Assembly: GCA_965153355.1 (NCBI GenBank)
Contig: OZ231127.1
Location: 70,432,001-70,496,000 of the forward strand
Source of the DNA: Flaccisagitta enflata
Taxonomy: Eukaryota; Chaetognatha; Sagittoidea; Aphragmophora
Direction: 5' to 3'
DNA length: 64,000 bases
Shown here: piece by piece, positions 23,133 through 35,715 of the stretch
Layout: each line of letters starts with the position of its first letter
Position numbering within the stretch: position 1 is the stretch's first letter
Made by a program: the position numbers and the translations under genes
Notes under the pieces: generated by a model
What the model saw: the letters and a program-made list of their open reading frames with translations, nothing else
Told to the model about the DNA's origin: nothing
Database searches by the model: none

Positions 23133-23216
23133 TGACAGACAGACGAAAGGACCGACGGACCAACTCACCGAGCGAAGAACAGACATGAACCTCATAGATG
23201 TGCGAGGACGCACATA
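23133..23216 (-). mobile_element. Family H element, hairpin-end fragment
   Basis: A decayed GACC/GGAC tract precedes CCTCATAG and the hairpin ATGTGCG-AGGA-CGCACAT (23198-23215), then AAAA. This is a further distinct stem, perfectly paired over 7 bp. Confidence 0.75.
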
Positions 23217-23387
23217 AAAAACGATGGACGAATGGAAGAATCCAGAGAAATGAGGATTTATATTTGGAAAGTCGATCTTTTAGCATTTGAGATCAATCCA
23301 AAACTCGCTGTAACGCTGTAAATTTTTGCGTTTACGGAATATTTTATTGAACAAAAAGAGATTTTTAAACAACGACAACGCAACAAA

Positions 23388-23596
23388 CAAGGCCGGATAC
23401 ACGGCTACCCTAGTCGCGTCCGGTTGGGCAGGAGCAGTGCTGGAAGAGATTACTGGGGCATTTGGACAGAAGTAGTAAGCTTAAAAAGCTCAAAAACACC
23501 AAAAAAGTAAAAAGGGGACCAACCGACCAACCGACCGACCGACCGACTTACGAACCAACATTGCGGGGTGTAGAGTCGCGTAGCACGCAACTAAAA
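23388..23596 (-). mobile_element. Family H element, near complete
   Basis: AACAAGGCCGGATACACGGC, GTCGCGTCCGGTTGGGCAGG, CATTTGGACAGAAG, AACACCAAAAAAGTAAAAAG, GGGACC, a GACC array (23516-23548), GCGGGGTGTAGAG and the hairpin AGTCGCG-TAGCA-CGCAACT (23574-23592, one mismatch) followed by AAAA. Confidence 0.85.
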
Positions 23597-24660
23597 GTAA
23601 TTCAAATGTAAAACTAAAAATGTATTGTGTATCGTCCATGACATTATCCACATGTAAATGATGTAATAAGAAAATCAAAATCCATCTAAAAGTGGACGCG
23701 ACCAAAATCATCCCATCAATCTTTCAATAAATCACATGACAAAGTCGAAATAGTCGTAAACAAAATCCACGACGGAAAAAAACTCCATCATCATTAATCA
23801 CATCCTTCAAGTGTTTACTTTTGAATAATACACGAAGACGCCGTTAGCACTCAGAACACACTTCTTTGGATGGTTACTTTATCTTCAGCAGTTACGACAA
23901 CATCCTTTTATATTCGCAAAAATTTGAAAACCTTTTTTTATCGAATGTCCGATATAAAATATGCTGTTCTCTTAAGGAGATCTAAAGACAATAATACCTT
24001 TTTAACTGAACGCTTAATATTTCGTATCAGTGTTGTAACATTTTTTTTCTAAGATTAAGAAGCATGCATGCGACTCTCCGGTCTGTGACGCTTCATATCT
24101 TTTCATATTTTCCAAGAGGTTTTAACTTATGTTAAAAGACTAGGCGGAAAATGCTCAAGCAATCTTATTGTCAATCTTATTGTCGGCAAAATTGTTAGCG
24201 AAATTTCAACTGGGCTACTCAGATTAACGCCGACTGAGCATTCATTTCATATTTTTGTGTTTCAGTGATTTTTCATCGAATATTCAGACTTTTGTTTCAA
24301 TGATTTACCCTTAAATGACTGAAAGGTCTTCAAGTCTAAAACTACTACCCATGCCCCTCTTTGCACAACTAAAACCAATTCATAGAAACTGTACTATATA
24401 TCATTTTAAGATCACATAGTTGAGCCTTAAAAACACGTTAAATCATTTATGCACCTCTTGATCGATTACCAAAACCTTGGTCGTAAAGAATATCATATCG
24501 AAATAATTCGCATGGGAAAACAAACATCTTTAACCAGAAATAAGCAGGATTTATGTGAACTTATAATTTATACACATACACACACGAGAAAAAAAGAGCA
24601 CTGAGAAGCAAAACAAATCTCATAAACTCTCTCTCTAAAACCATCAAACGCAGCACATGG
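23597..24660. other. Unassigned AT-rich non-coding sequence
   Basis: No coding or repeat structure was recognised. Confidence 0.4.
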
Positions 24661-24662
24661 GT

Positions 24663-25765
24663 ACACGGCCAGAATTCTCACTTGCCAAATTCTTAAAAAA
24701 AAAAAAAAAAAAAAAATGGACCCATCCCAGATTTTTGCACAGGGGGCCTATAAAGGCTGTAGAACAAGACTCTGATGTTCATTTTGACCTAACTTGAGCC
24801 AAACAAGAAAGAAACGGGTTTTAGTGCAAAAAACAGCTATTTTTCCTAAAAAAATGGTATTAAATGAAATGTTCTGGCCCTTTTTTTTTACAGAAACATA
24901 AAGTACTAATAGTAATTGATATTTGAGTGAATCTAGAACAATTTTGAATCGGTCCATGAGGTTCAAAAATAGCATTAAAATGCTGAAAAATGAAGAAATG
25001 ACCTAAAAATTTAAAAATCGTTAAAACTGATGTTTTGGAACAGTTTCTTAATTTGAAATATACTATCAGTATGAATTTCATCGATTTACTTAAAAGAACA
25101 TGGCCGTGATAAGTGAAAAACGCCAAACCGCAATATGCAAATGAGGTCAAAGTGCGGTTATTGCAAAAAATGGCTTTGGAAAGGTAAGAACACAATTGGT
25201 TATTGTGTTTAGCTTCTATAAAAAGAAAAAAACATGTTTTTTACCATTCTTTGCTAAAAAACTAAAAACCGCACTTTGATCTCATTTGCATATTGCGGTT
25301 TTGCGTTTTTCGCTTATCACGGCCATGTTTTTAAAAGTAAATCGATGAAATTCATACTGACAGCAAATTTTACCCTAAGAAACTGTTCCAAAACATCAGT
25401 TTTGACGATTTTTTAATTTTTAGGTCATTTCTTCATTTTTGAGCATTTTAATGCTATTTTTGAACCTTAAAGACCTATTCAAAATTGTTCTAGATTCACT
25501 CAAATATCAATTACTATTAGTACTTTATGTTTCTGTAAAAAAAAGGGCCAAAATATTTCATTAAATACAATTTTTTTAGGAAAAATAGCTGTTTTTTGCA
25601 CTAAAACCCGTTTCTTATTTGTTTGGCTCAAGTTAGGTCAAAATGAACATCAGAATTTTGTACTACAGCCTTTTTAGGTCCCCTGTGCAAAAATCTGGGA
25701 TGGGTCCATTTTTTTTTTCATAACCCTTAAAATTGAGATTTTCTCCATCAAGATTCCTGGCCGTA
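24663..25765. mobile_element. 1.1-kb near-complete palindromic (hairpin) element
   Basis: Arms 24663-25160 and 25265-25765 are reverse complements over almost their whole length. Landmarks include GGGATGGGTCCATTTTTT and GGCTCAAGTTAGGTCAAAAT. Ends read ACGGCCAG and CTGGCCGT. Flanking GTAC or AC could be a short target duplication or microhomology. No coding capacity is present. This is a foldback MITE of uncertain superfamily. Confidence 0.75.
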
Positions 25766-25910
25766 CAAGAGAGATTGACAATCAACAAGGTCACAGATTT
25801 GTTCCCTTCTACTTATCTTTTTATCGTCAAACATGCACGAGTCTGGTAGGCCTCTTTTTTTGTGGCCTCTCCCGTTCTCAGCAAACATAATCCAGTCCTC
25901 GTATCAAATG

Positions 25911-25912
<2 letters not shown>

Positions 25913-25956
<44 letters not shown>

Positions 25957-26079
25957 GGACGAGGACGAGGTGTAAACAAGAATTAAGAACTCTGGGTTAC
26001 GAGGGGTTTATAGAAGAAACATTGTAGATTCCAGGCTGTGAGCTATAGAGATCGAGATAATATGTGTTTGTGTATAGAA

Positions 26080-26145
<66 letters not shown>
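25913..26145 (+). repeat. GA run and GT run
   Basis: A GA dinucleotide run at 25914-25954 and a GT dinucleotide run at 26082-26145, separated by about 125 bp of unique sequence. Confidence 0.9.
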
Positions 26146-26147
<2 letters not shown>

Positions 26148-26214
26148 CAAGGGCAGGAGAGCCAGGAGAGTGGGGGTGCTGTGGTCTACAAACATGTTGC
26201 CTTGTTGGTGAATT

Positions 26215-26217
<3 letters not shown>

Positions 26218-26263
<46 letters not shown>

Positions 26264-26336
26264 AGTAGGCAGACAAAGACAGATAAACAGTTAGGCAGAA
26301 AGACTGTCATGCAGACAGACAGCCAGACAAACAGCC

Positions 26337-26372
<36 letters not shown>

Positions 26373-26375
26373 CGA
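26218..26375 (+). repeat. GA run then CAGA array
   Basis: GA dinucleotides at 26223-26261, then imperfect CAGA/AGAC tetramers, regular from about 26330 to 26372. Confidence 0.9.
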
Positions 26376-27200
26376 CAGACAGACTGAGAAGAACTGCAAT
26401 TCTTGGTCAAAGAAGATAAAAAATGAGTAAAGAAATACATGATGGGGAAACTGAAAGCGGTGAGATGAGGAGGCGGGGGAAAGAGAGGAGGAGGAGGAGG
26501 CGAAGGAGGAGGAGGTGAAGGAGGAGGAGTAGGATGAGATGGGGAAAAGAGAAGAAAAGGGGAGAGGAATGTAGAAGTATACAAACTCAGCTGCAACGCG
26601 AGGCCAGGGTCGGGGAAAACAAAAAACCCCAACAAAAATCCCAACTCTCTCTTCGTTGCTTCGTTGTGTTGCTTCGATTTCTTTTTTTGGCTTGATCTGG
26701 GGAATTTACCCTGAAAAGAAGTAATGAAGGAAACGAGAGGAAAGAAAATAATGATGAAAAAAAAAAGAAAAAAAAAAGGCAGGCAAAAAAGGAAAGAAAG
26801 AAGGATTGAATGGAAGCAACTGAGAGCGAAATTAGACAGGAAGGGGGAAAAGGAAAAGCTGACAGGACAAGCTTAATGAATGATAGACAGACGGGGGAAC
26901 GAAGACTCCAGAATCTAAGACAGCAAGACCGGTCATTATCCTTAAGAAAGCGACGATTGTCGCGGCTTTTTTAATGATGTAATGACTATTCGTCTCATTT
27001 ACTTGCCTATTACATCGTGGTCTTACAAAGAGTGTTCGTTCTGCCCATTCCACTGTTAATGAATTTAGGTGCAATGCGTAAAATGGTCCGGTCGATCCTT
27101 AGACATAGAATGCCTCCTACACATACGGACGGATCGACTGCCTGATCGCGACTTAATTTTTTTAGAACGCACTCAAACACGGAACAACATACCTTAAAAA
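26376..27200. other. Unassigned non-coding sequence
   Basis: GAGG-rich patch at 26460-26530. No coding structure was recognised. Confidence 0.4.
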
Positions 27201-27202
27201 AA

Positions 27203-27366
27203 TGATAGGCCGGATACAAGACTTCTGCGGGTGGGCAGGGGCGGTGATGAAATGGGCAAACCTAGCATTTGCGCAAGGGTTATGATGTAAAAATTGCCTA
27301 TAAACGCAAAAAAAAAAGACCGACCAACGGATATTGCGGATTATAGAGTCGCGTGCACGCAACCAA
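27203..27366 (-). mobile_element. Family H element, decayed
   Basis: A left end ATAGGCCGGATACAAGAC and GCGGGTGGGCAGGGGC, a very short GACC tract (27319-27330), GCGGATTATAGAG and the hairpin AGTCGCG-TGCA-CGCAACC (27347-27364). Confidence 0.7.
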
Positions 27367-27921
27367 AGACAAAGAGCGACAAAGAGAAATATTGTAACGA
27401 TAGATAAAGCATAAACCGCACACACGGCAAGAAAAGTCTGTGAAATATTGAGAAAGATTGAAACAGGATGAGCTGACAAAGACAAACTGTGATATTACTC
27501 ACACGAACATTTATTTTCTTTTTTGCTCAAATGCCCGTTATAAATCCAGTAAAAAAGTTATAAAACAAGTTACAAAAAAGATCATCTTCCAACTCCCCCA
27601 CCCCTCCCCCAAATTAGAAAGCTTTTTTGATGGATGAAGCAAGTTGACGAAAGCTATTAAAACGTGTGTTCGCAAAGGCTGAAATAAAAAAGGCCCGCTT
27701 GAGTATTACATATATAGTTACATCTGGCTATAACGGACATTCGCCTGTAATGGATAAAAAAAAGATCTTGTCTTGTCTTGTCTTGGCATTTCTCTTATCT
27801 CTTCTATTTGTTGACAGTGACAGAAATCTGTCAGCAATCAAGTGAAAATGAAATGTCTGAAGGCTTAATTGTTGGGAGAAAGATGAAGACAATAAATTTG
27901 ATCGTCGTAAAGCCATTTTTT
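27367..27921. other. Unassigned non-coding sequence
   Basis: No coding or repeat structure was recognised beyond a TTGTC run at 27765-27785. Confidence 0.4.
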
Positions 27922-28018
27922 AGGTGCGACAAAGCACCTCTATAATTGGCTGTGTCCGTTGGTTGGTCTGTCTATTGGTAACGCATTTGTTCGACGATCC
28001 ACACGTCGCACCTTATTG
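27922..28018 (+). mobile_element. Family H element, AGGTGC subtype fragment
   Basis: The hairpin AGGTGC-GACAAA-GCACCT (27922-27939) and CTATAATTGGCTGTGTCC match the copy at 19152. A GGTTGGTC stub follows. The BEL/Pao element begins at 28024 inside or just beyond this fragment. A GGAC tract and decayed hairpin at 38232-38292 on the far side could be its other part. Confidence 0.65.
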
Positions 28019-28023
28019 GCCTA

Positions 28024-28576
28024 TGTGGAATATCGTTGATATTTTGGCATTTGGCGCCTTTGTACTGCGATTTATTTCATTGTTCTCTCGTTGGCGTTGC
28101 TGTTCATTCGCTTGTGATGATATACTTGATTCTCTGGATGCATTCTTTCTTTCAGTTAATCAGTGTATTTTAACAAGCAATTCAACCTGGAAGCACTTTG
28201 GGGATGACAGTGGAACCTGTGGTGAGTGTACTTGGCTACATTTGTTGACAATTGATGTGAATTGATTGAGGTAGTTACTAATGATACACACTAGCTAGTT
28301 AGTTGGTAGGCTCTAACCAATTTCCCCCCCCCTCTCTCTTCTGTTCTCTCTCTTTCTCTTCCTGTATATAATAGTTTAAATACACTTTCTTACCTAGTGA
28401 TTAGAGACAGCATCCACAGACTGACGTTGGAACTAGCGCCACCGGAAGTGACGTTATCGGCGTGATTGGCGTGGCGATGACGTATTCAAACCGGAAGTGG
28501 CGTCTTCAGTCGGAAGTTGCGTGGACGGCAAGATCCTAATGACGGTACGAGACAGTATTTTCTACGGTTCTTCACA
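28024..28576 (+). repeat. 5' LTR
   Basis: Starts TGTGGAATATCG and ends GGTTCTTCACA. It contains a C8 run and CT-rich tract, then a TATA-like box. No clear primer binding site could be assigned just downstream of 28576. Confidence 0.95.
28365..28373 (+). promoter_or_regulatory. TATA-like box in the 5' LTR
   Basis: TATATAATA follows a pyrimidine tract about 340 bases into the LTR, as expected for the U3/R promoter of an LTR element. The same sequence is at 37980-37988 in the 3' LTR. Assignment is by position and motif only. Confidence 0.5.
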
Positions 28577-28671
28577 GTATTTAAACACCAAAGCCGCTGG
28601 TGAAAGTTGCTAACCCTATATTATAACCCCCTACTATACACGAGCACAACACGCAGGTAACATCAGATACT

Positions 28672-31290
28672 ATGGCGAACATCAGACCGATCGAAGCCAC
28701 GGTATGGGACCTGCGCATCGTTGCGCACGTGAGGCGAGAATTGGAGAAAAGCTTTAACTCAATGACGGCAGCCCTCGACCACGCGACAAATACACCGTCG
28801 GAGGAGGCGCAAACCGAATTGAACTTAAAAAGCGACGCATTCTGCGACCTCTACGAGAAGCGTTTAGACGAATATAATGCCTGCAAAATTGAGAACGAGC
28901 CCAATGCCAGGGAAATGGCCGGACAATTGATGCAAGACATGGTTCGGTACAAAATAACGCTCGAATCCCACTTCAAGACGCAATCGGCAGGGGACGTCGG
29001 CGAGACTGTTGACGACCCGGCGGAGGACGTCGGGGCGTTGGGGGGATTACCGCTGCTACACGAAAGCAGGACAAGCGGGAAGAGGTGAAGGCGAAGAGGA
29101 AGGAAAGGAGAGACCGGAAGTGACGAAAGAGACGGCGCCTCCAGCGTCGATGTTGAACTCATTGAAAAAAAGGGTATCGTTGACGGTGACTGCCGGAAGA
29201 AAAGTACTCAAAAATGTAGTCGGCGGTCAGACGCCAGAGAGACGCCAAAACCCGTCACACCCGCCTCCTCCTCCTCCTCCAGCGACACCCCCCGCGGCAG
29301 CAGCAGAACTCACCATAGATGACTCCATCCGGCCAAAAGCTCGGCCACTTCCAACCGGCTTCCAATTGGCCGAAAATGAACTGCGGACAGCGGCAGAGGC
29401 TAACAAAAAAGACAAAGAGGCCAAAAAACCTCAAAGCGTGACCACCTCTGTTACTCCACGTGCTGATCCCGAACGACGACGACGCAGAAAATGCCAGGTC
29501 GACGATACGTTCGACGAGGTCGTCAGAAAAGGGATCCCAGAGGAGCAAAACGTCGACGGTGATGTCACGGCAAGTGGAGAAAGACAGACAGAAGAAAAGG
29601 GAAGCCGAGAAGGAACGGATAAAGTCCAACGACGCGCAAGCGGACGCGGATATTGCGTTTCATCAAAGCATTATCCAAGACATACAAAGGCAAAAGGAAC
29701 TCGACAAAACCCTCCACGAAAAAGAAATGGAAAACATTGACAAAAATGCGGCGGAGCTGCAGGACTTAATAGCAGCAAATGAAGACGAACAGTCAACGGC
29801 AAGCGCGCCGTCGAGGAGGGAGAAAAGTCGAGGGACGCTGGCGCCGGATTGGAGATGACCGCCGCAGGTGCAGCATTCGGTGGCGAAACTCCGGATGCAT
29901 TGGCGAGCGCGTGGGTGAACGGAGTGACGTCGAGACCGACGTCGACGGCTAAGAAGGAGGTGAAGACGCCGTCAATCACAGAGAGATCGCTACCGGATCC
30001 ACTGCGAAAGTCAAAAAAGAAACTTTACGCCGAAGACCCAAAGAAGAAAAAAGAGGCAAAGACGGAGGTCAAAAAACCACCGACAATGCCTTACCGTAAA
30101 TTGGGTGACGTGAAGCCCAAGAAAATGGAGTCAGGAGAACAAGAGAGAACAAAGAGAGGGATCAAGACGAAAGACGAGAAGCCAGGGGCAAAGACAGATG
30201 CACCGGCGACAGTACATCCTCAGAAAGTGAAAAGCCCCAGCCGCTCGTCAATCGCGTCAAGATCATCGTCAACACGTTCGAAGGCGCCGTCGATAGCTTC
30301 CAGCAGCGCGAGCAGCCATGCTTCAAACGTCTCAGACACGCTGATGACGAGCATCTTGCGACTGCAGCGGCAACAGTTGGAGGCGGCGCTAAAGCAGACG
30401 GCCATCCACCAGCTGAAAGAAGCAAGACCCACCAAAAAGTTCTCCGGAAATACGACCAAGAGAATGGACTTCGAAAAGCACATGAAAATCTTCAACGAGG
30501 CGATGGAGATCCCGGGCGTATCCAAGAAGCAAATGTTGAACGAGTTGCAGCATTGGTTTGAGGATCGGCCTTCAAGCTGATCGAGGCAGAGACGTTGAAG
30601 AAGTCGGAGTCAGCCGTCGACGAGGCGTTGGAGAAGTTGACGAAGAAGTTCGGGATGCGCCAAGAGACCGCGTTGGAGATGCTTGACGAAGTGTTGCAGG
30701 GTAAAGCAATCGACGAAAAAGATCACAACGGAATGCTCGATTTCTACGCGCGGTTGATGAGCGTCCATTCGTTCGCAACCGAGACAAAAAAGGCGGACGA
30801 CTTCGAGAACAAGTTGGTGGTCAAGACGATCGTCGAGAAGAAGCTTCCCTTCTTAAAAGATAAGTGGGCAAAGAAAGTTGTGAGGTATAGGAAGAAAAAT
30901 GGTTCAGAGTTGAAATTTGCTGACTTTCTTGATTTCATTGATGAAGAGCAAACCATTTCTGAAATGTTATCAGGATACCATCGCAACAACAACCAAAACA
31001 AGCCCGCTGCTTCGGCTAAAATTTCCGCGACGACCGCCAACGCCGCCGCAAAGAAGGACGCGATGCCGACGCCGGCTTCAAAACGACGCCGGGCCTCTGT
31101 CCTCGTTGCGACGCAAAACACGGTCTAGCGGATTGCCCCCACCGCGAGATGAACGCGTCGGACCGCCGGAAGGTCAACAAAAACTTGGGCATCTGCTTCA
31201 GATGCCTCGGGAGGCCATCTCGCCAAGGCGTGTCCGTCGACGATCACCTGCGACAAGTGCAATGGCTTCCACCACCCTCTAGCGCATCCG
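28672..31290 (+). pseudogene. BEL/Pao gag, broken by several frameshifts
   Basis: Gag is the structural capsid/nucleocapsid polyprotein. Reading starts at ATG 28672 and must switch frame at least five times (about 29090, 29450, 29850, 30575 and 31090, plus another inside the zinc-knuckle region near 31208). Segments seen: an N-terminal helical part (to 29088), a proline-rich and charged linker with a coiled coil (29500-29800), a basic/serine-rich stretch, and a DUF1759-like capsid domain from about 30430 (start FSGNTTKRMDFEKHM) through 31000. Cys/His motifs at 31095-31280 include CPRC and CFRC plus CDKC, typical nucleocapsid knuckles. Each break looks like a 1-2 base indel. No uninterrupted product is possible. 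Confidence 0.85.
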
Positions 31291-31422
31291 GAACCTAACC
31301 CGGCGGGAAAACAAGCGGATGATAACAAAAACGCCGGCGACAAAGGATCCGAAACTGCGTGACATGAGGCGCCTTCGACCAACTCCGTCTTCAAAGTTGG
31401 CGGTGACGACGGAGCGTGGAGG

Positions 31423-32160
31423 TTGATCTTGCCGCTGTACGTAACGAATGGCGAAAGAAAAGTTAAGACTTTTGCGTTGATGGATGGCGGCGCCAACCGA
31501 CATGTCGTGTCGAAGGACTTATGTAAGAAACTAAAGCTAAGTGGGAGAAAAACGACGATGACGATAACCACCCTTGAGAAGATGGTGGAAGGAGAGAGAG
31601 AGGTGGCAGACGTGGTGATTGAAGGCACCAACGGCCACAGCATCACTCTCAACAACGCCATCTTTGGGGAGATAATCGCATCGAAGGACGATAGACCACC
31701 ACGCGCTGAGGATACCGCCGGGATGGAGCATCTCGTCGATCTGGAATTTCCTGCGTTTCCAGATGGCGACGATGGATGCTCTATCGGCGTAATAATCGGC
31801 GCGGAACACGCTCGAGTCTGGATCGGCGGAGAGACATACAAAGGCGCCGAGGGATTACCCATGGGAATTTCCACGCCGCTTGGCGCCGGTCTGATCGGCC
31901 CTAGAAACAACACTGACTCGCGATATTTTGTTTGCAATTTTGCTTCCTTTCACAGCATTGATTCAGATTTGGCAAAAACCATAAAAAGAATAAATGCCGG
32001 TGAATTTGAAAAAGTGGACGAAAATAAGCGAGAAATGTCTCTCAGTGATAAGTTTGCCATCCGCCAAATGAAGGAAGGTATTAGGTGGGATCCGAAACGG
32101 AACACTACCGGACTCCAGTCCTTCATAAAGGTGGAAGGCAAGCAACTTGCGATGCACTAA
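31423..32160 (+). pseudogene. BEL/Pao aspartic protease (A17-like) region
   Basis: This segment of pol would cleave the polyprotein. The catalytic loop appears as ALMDGGANRHVVS, a variant of the usual D-S/T-G with D-G-G, followed by an IGVIIGAEH block and a PLGAGLIGP block, as in the Pao peptidase family. It opens after a frame change downstream of gag. The frame closes at 32160 just after the region leading into reverse transcriptase, which continues in another frame from about 32085-32150. The alternative initiator-like codon used here is only the open-frame edge. The real product would be part of a gag-pol polyprotein. Confidence 0.85.
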
Positions 32161-33031
32161 ACAATTTGGATTCCCCAACGATGGCCCTAGACCGCTTATT
32201 TCGTCTGAAAAAACAATTAATGAAGGACCCAGAAAGACGCCGAATAACTTTCGAAACTATGGCTAAATTCTGGGAAAAGGGCGCGAGGGAGATAGATCCA
32301 AATGTGCACGCCAACATGCCACCAGATCGACCTAGATGGACAATTCCAATCCATGTGGCGGACAAGCCCGGTAAACCCGGGCAAGTCCGCATCTGCCACG
32401 ATTGTAAAGCGGCAGTGGGTGGATCAAGCCTTAACGACCAGCTCTTGGACGGACCACAGCTTGCCAACGACATCAGAGGCGTGTTGATGCGCTTCCGGTG
32501 TGAAGGCCCCGTCGCTGTGGGCGCGGACATTAAGGATTACTTCCACGAGATCTATGTCACCGAAGAAGACGCGGGACTCTTCCGTTACTACTGGTTTCGC
32601 GATGAAAAGATGGAGGAAATCGACTTGAATGAGTTCCTCGGCCACGTCTTCGGTACAAAATCATCAAATTGTGTAGCGATCTTCACTCTGCAACACCACG
32701 TGGAACAGCATTCGGCTGAATATGGCCCCCTCGTGGTCCAAGCAGTGATGAGGAACATGTACATTGATGATCTGATCAAATCACTGCGCAATACCAAAGT
32801 GGCGAAAGACTTTCGCGTGGGCATCACGGCTGCCCTTGAGGACGCCGGCATGAATCTGTGCAAATGGAGATCAAGCCACCCGGAAGTCCTTGAAGGCGAT
32901 ACGACGGATCCGGCGCTGGCGGCGCCAATGGACGTATCCCGGCGCTACTGATGACACGAAAATTGTTAGGCCTTAGATACTCTTTTTCTGCCGATGCTTT
33001 TTCCTTTTTGCCAGATAAGTAGAAGGTCGAG
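32085..33031 (+). pseudogene. BEL/Pao reverse transcriptase
   Basis: RNA-directed DNA polymerase domain of pol. Visible signatures are a VRICHDCKAAVGGSSLND block (the Pao-type RV.D...VGG.SLND motif), an ADIKDYFHEI block carrying the first catalytic aspartate, and YIDDLIKS, the YxDD active site. The open frame ends at 32951. The connector to RNase H continues in another frame from about 32960 and meets an in-frame TAG at 33020-33022. Between the two aspartate blocks the segment around the normally conserved G-L/V-P-F-G motif looks altered. The active-site residues are present, but the gene is interrupted on both sides. Confidence 0.9.
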
Positions 33032-33865
33032 TTGAATGTGCAGACCAAAAGACAAATGCTCAAACTAATAGCGTCCATATTTGATCCGCTGGGTTTTTTG
33101 GAGCCATTCGTGATCTGGGCAAGGCTAATTCTGCAAAAAGTGTTGCGCGTCGTCGAAAGTTGGGACAGCAAAGACATTCCAACCGTGTCCCTCAACGAAT
33201 TTGTGGAATGGCAAGCAAGCTTCAAGTTCTTGGAGTCATTCCGCATCACGAGATGGACGGCGACGCCGGAAACGCAAGACGGTAGAAAAATCCTCCACGG
33301 GTATTCGGATGCGAGTGGACAGGCGTATGGAGCCGTGTACTATGTCCGCTACGAGGGTCCAAATGGCGAAATCCACGTGTCCATCGTCTGCTCCAAATCC
33401 CATGTGGTTCCGCTGAAGGATGTGGAAGCAGGTCACATGGAGTCGACGCCACGCTTGGAGCTTCAAGCGGCACGCCTCGCGGCCAGAATGCGCGCCACCA
33501 TTATTGAAGAAACAGGGAGTTATGATGGTTATGTAAATTGGACCGATTCTGAATGTGTAATTAAGCAATTAAATGACACTGAAACAAGGTTCAAGGTTTA
33601 CTTTGCTAATCGTCTCTCTGAAATTCAGGCGCTTACGAATGTCGAGGAGTGGAGGTGGGTACCAACCCACCTCAACCCAGCCGACTACTCGTCCAAAGGG
33701 ATGCTCGCTCAAGATCCAAATTGGGGCAAGTTCCACAACGGCCCTGATTATCTTTGGCGAGGCGAAGACGAATGGCCGAAGAAGCAGATCGTGACACGCC
33801 CATTTCCCGCTCACATCCTTGCGACGACGGCGACGCCGAAAGAACGCCGCCTCAATCGTGGGTGA
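33032..33865 (+). pseudogene. BEL/Pao connection and RNase H domain
   Basis: It starts in the conserved ASIFDPLGFL block that follows Pao reverse transcriptases. It continues through HGYSDASGQAYGAV (first RNase H aspartate), ESTPRLELQAA (glutamate), WTDSECV (aspartate) and WRWVPTHLNPADYSSKG near the end. These are standard BEL/Pao RNase H landmarks, and the acidic residues needed for RNA cleavage in RNA-DNA hybrids are visible. The frame closes at 33865 in the linker to integrase, where reading passes to another frame. Confidence 0.9.
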
Positions 33866-35376
33866 TTCGCGTCAGCGAAAAGTGGCGACGTGGACGGGAA
33901 AATTGAGGCGCATCGCACTGCTAAAGCGCACTGTCATGATATGCATTATCCGCAATCGACGCTGGGCGTTACCCGGCGACGCCGACAAAATAGGGGCGCC
34001 CACCGACGTCGAATTGGCCGACGCCGAAAAGGTGATCGTCAGCGCCATTCAATCCCAAACCTTCCACGCGGAGATTAAGTCGTTGCAACGATGTGATCCG
34101 GTTGGAGCCAAAAAAGTCGCCGCAAAATCACCATTGGCGGCGTTATGTCCTTTCGTTGACGACGCCGGTTTGCTACGGTGCAGAGGACGACTCCAGCGTG
34201 ACGAGGAATTGGACTTTGACGCCAAAAATCCGATGATACTCCCTCACGATGGCGAGGCCGTCGCGTGTTTGATCCGGTCTATCCACTTCCGTCAACTTTG
34301 CCGCGCGGCGTGAACAAGTACTGAGGTGAATCGCGCGCGCTTTTGGATCACGGACGCCGGTCTGTGACACGCGTCGTGCGCGCGTGTGTGGAGTGTCAAA
34401 AACAATTTAAACGCCCAGAAAGTCAGCTGATGGCACCACTACCGGAAGTGAGGACTAAAAGTGTTTGCCCTTCGAAAACACAGGGGTGGATATTTTTGGA
34501 CCTGCTTCTTGCAAGATCGCAGGGAGAGCATCTCACAAAGTATGCGTCGCGCTCTTTACCTGCCTTGCGTGCCGCGCGGTGCACTTCGAGATATTGAGAT
34601 CCATGAGCGCCTCTTGCTTCATCGACGCCCTCTTGCGGTTTCAAGCTCGCCGCCCTGCGAGTCGCCATTTGTATTCGGACAATGGCACCAACTTCACCGC
34701 GTCCGACAAAGAACTGCGCGCGGAAATGGAGGCATGGAATTTGTCCGCGAAACCCGAGTTAAGGCTGACGGGCATACAATGGACATTTAACCCACCTGTT
34801 GCACCACATCGAGGTGGGGTATGGGAACGCTTGGTTCAATCTGCAAAAAGACATTTGGCGTTCGTACTGAACCAAGACAATCTCCACATCGAAACTTTTG
34901 CAACAGTATTGGCCCAGGCAGAGCTGGCCATGAATTCACGGCCGATTACCTACGTGGGTGATGAGCCGGGGATCAGTCTCATGACCAGTCGACTCTCTGC
35001 CCTGTGGAATATGTCGTCTTCCGGTTGCGACCTTATTGCCTCGCCTCCAGATGCTGAAGCGCTTCGTTATACTTGGCGCCAGTCACGCGCAATTGCCGAT
35101 GCTTTTTGGAGAAGGTGGAAAAGAGACTATGTCTCGGCCTTGCAGGCGCGACCTAAATGGCGCAGGGTGGAGAGAGACTTGAAAATTGACGACGTCGTTC
35201 TCTTGGTGGATGATCAGTGTCGACGAGGAGATTGGCGCACCGGCGTCATCACGGAGGTCGATGGGGACGACGTCGTGCGGACTGTGGTGGTGAAAATGGC
35301 GAATGGGAAGAGATTTACACGTGACAGGAGTAAAGTGGTCCGATTGGAACTTGACCCGGCACGTTTGTCGGCGTGA
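33819..35376 (+). pseudogene. BEL/Pao integrase, three frame segments
   Basis: Integrase inserts the DNA copy into the host genome. The N-terminal part (33819-34313) shows the usual LCPFVDDAGLLRCRGRL block and leads toward the zinc-binding region. The CVECQ cysteines fall in a second frame at about 34390. The core in a third frame (34465-35376) carries GVDIFGP, YSDNGTNF and GGVWERLVQSAK, giving the D, D and E of the catalytic triad. The C-terminal part has the DUF5641-like pattern WRRVERDLKIDDVVLLVDD and DWRTGVITEVDGDD. The frame changes near 34310 and 34460 make this copy inactive as it stands. Confidence 0.9.
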
Positions 35377-35715
35377 CTATGCCGAGTACATTGCTCCAAT
35401 TGGATTTTGCATACTTGTTATTTTTGCCCTTTTCTCCTTAGGTGTGTTCCCCTCGTGCCCCCCCAACCCGCCCCAGCCCCCATGTTTTTGATATGCCATT
35501 TTGATTCTGTATTTGAATTTTTGCCCCCTTGTTTGAAGTATTATAGGAAAAGTTCTGAACAATTGTCAACACGCTTAAAAACAATCTTTTACACTGTCGT
35601 CAATCGTTGTGGACGCCACATCCCGGAGAGAATGTCATCCCATCATGTCAGTGTGACTGGAGAGGAGGGTGAGGAGGCGTTGGGAGGAGGATACTAAGAG
35701 TTTGATTTGGTGCAG

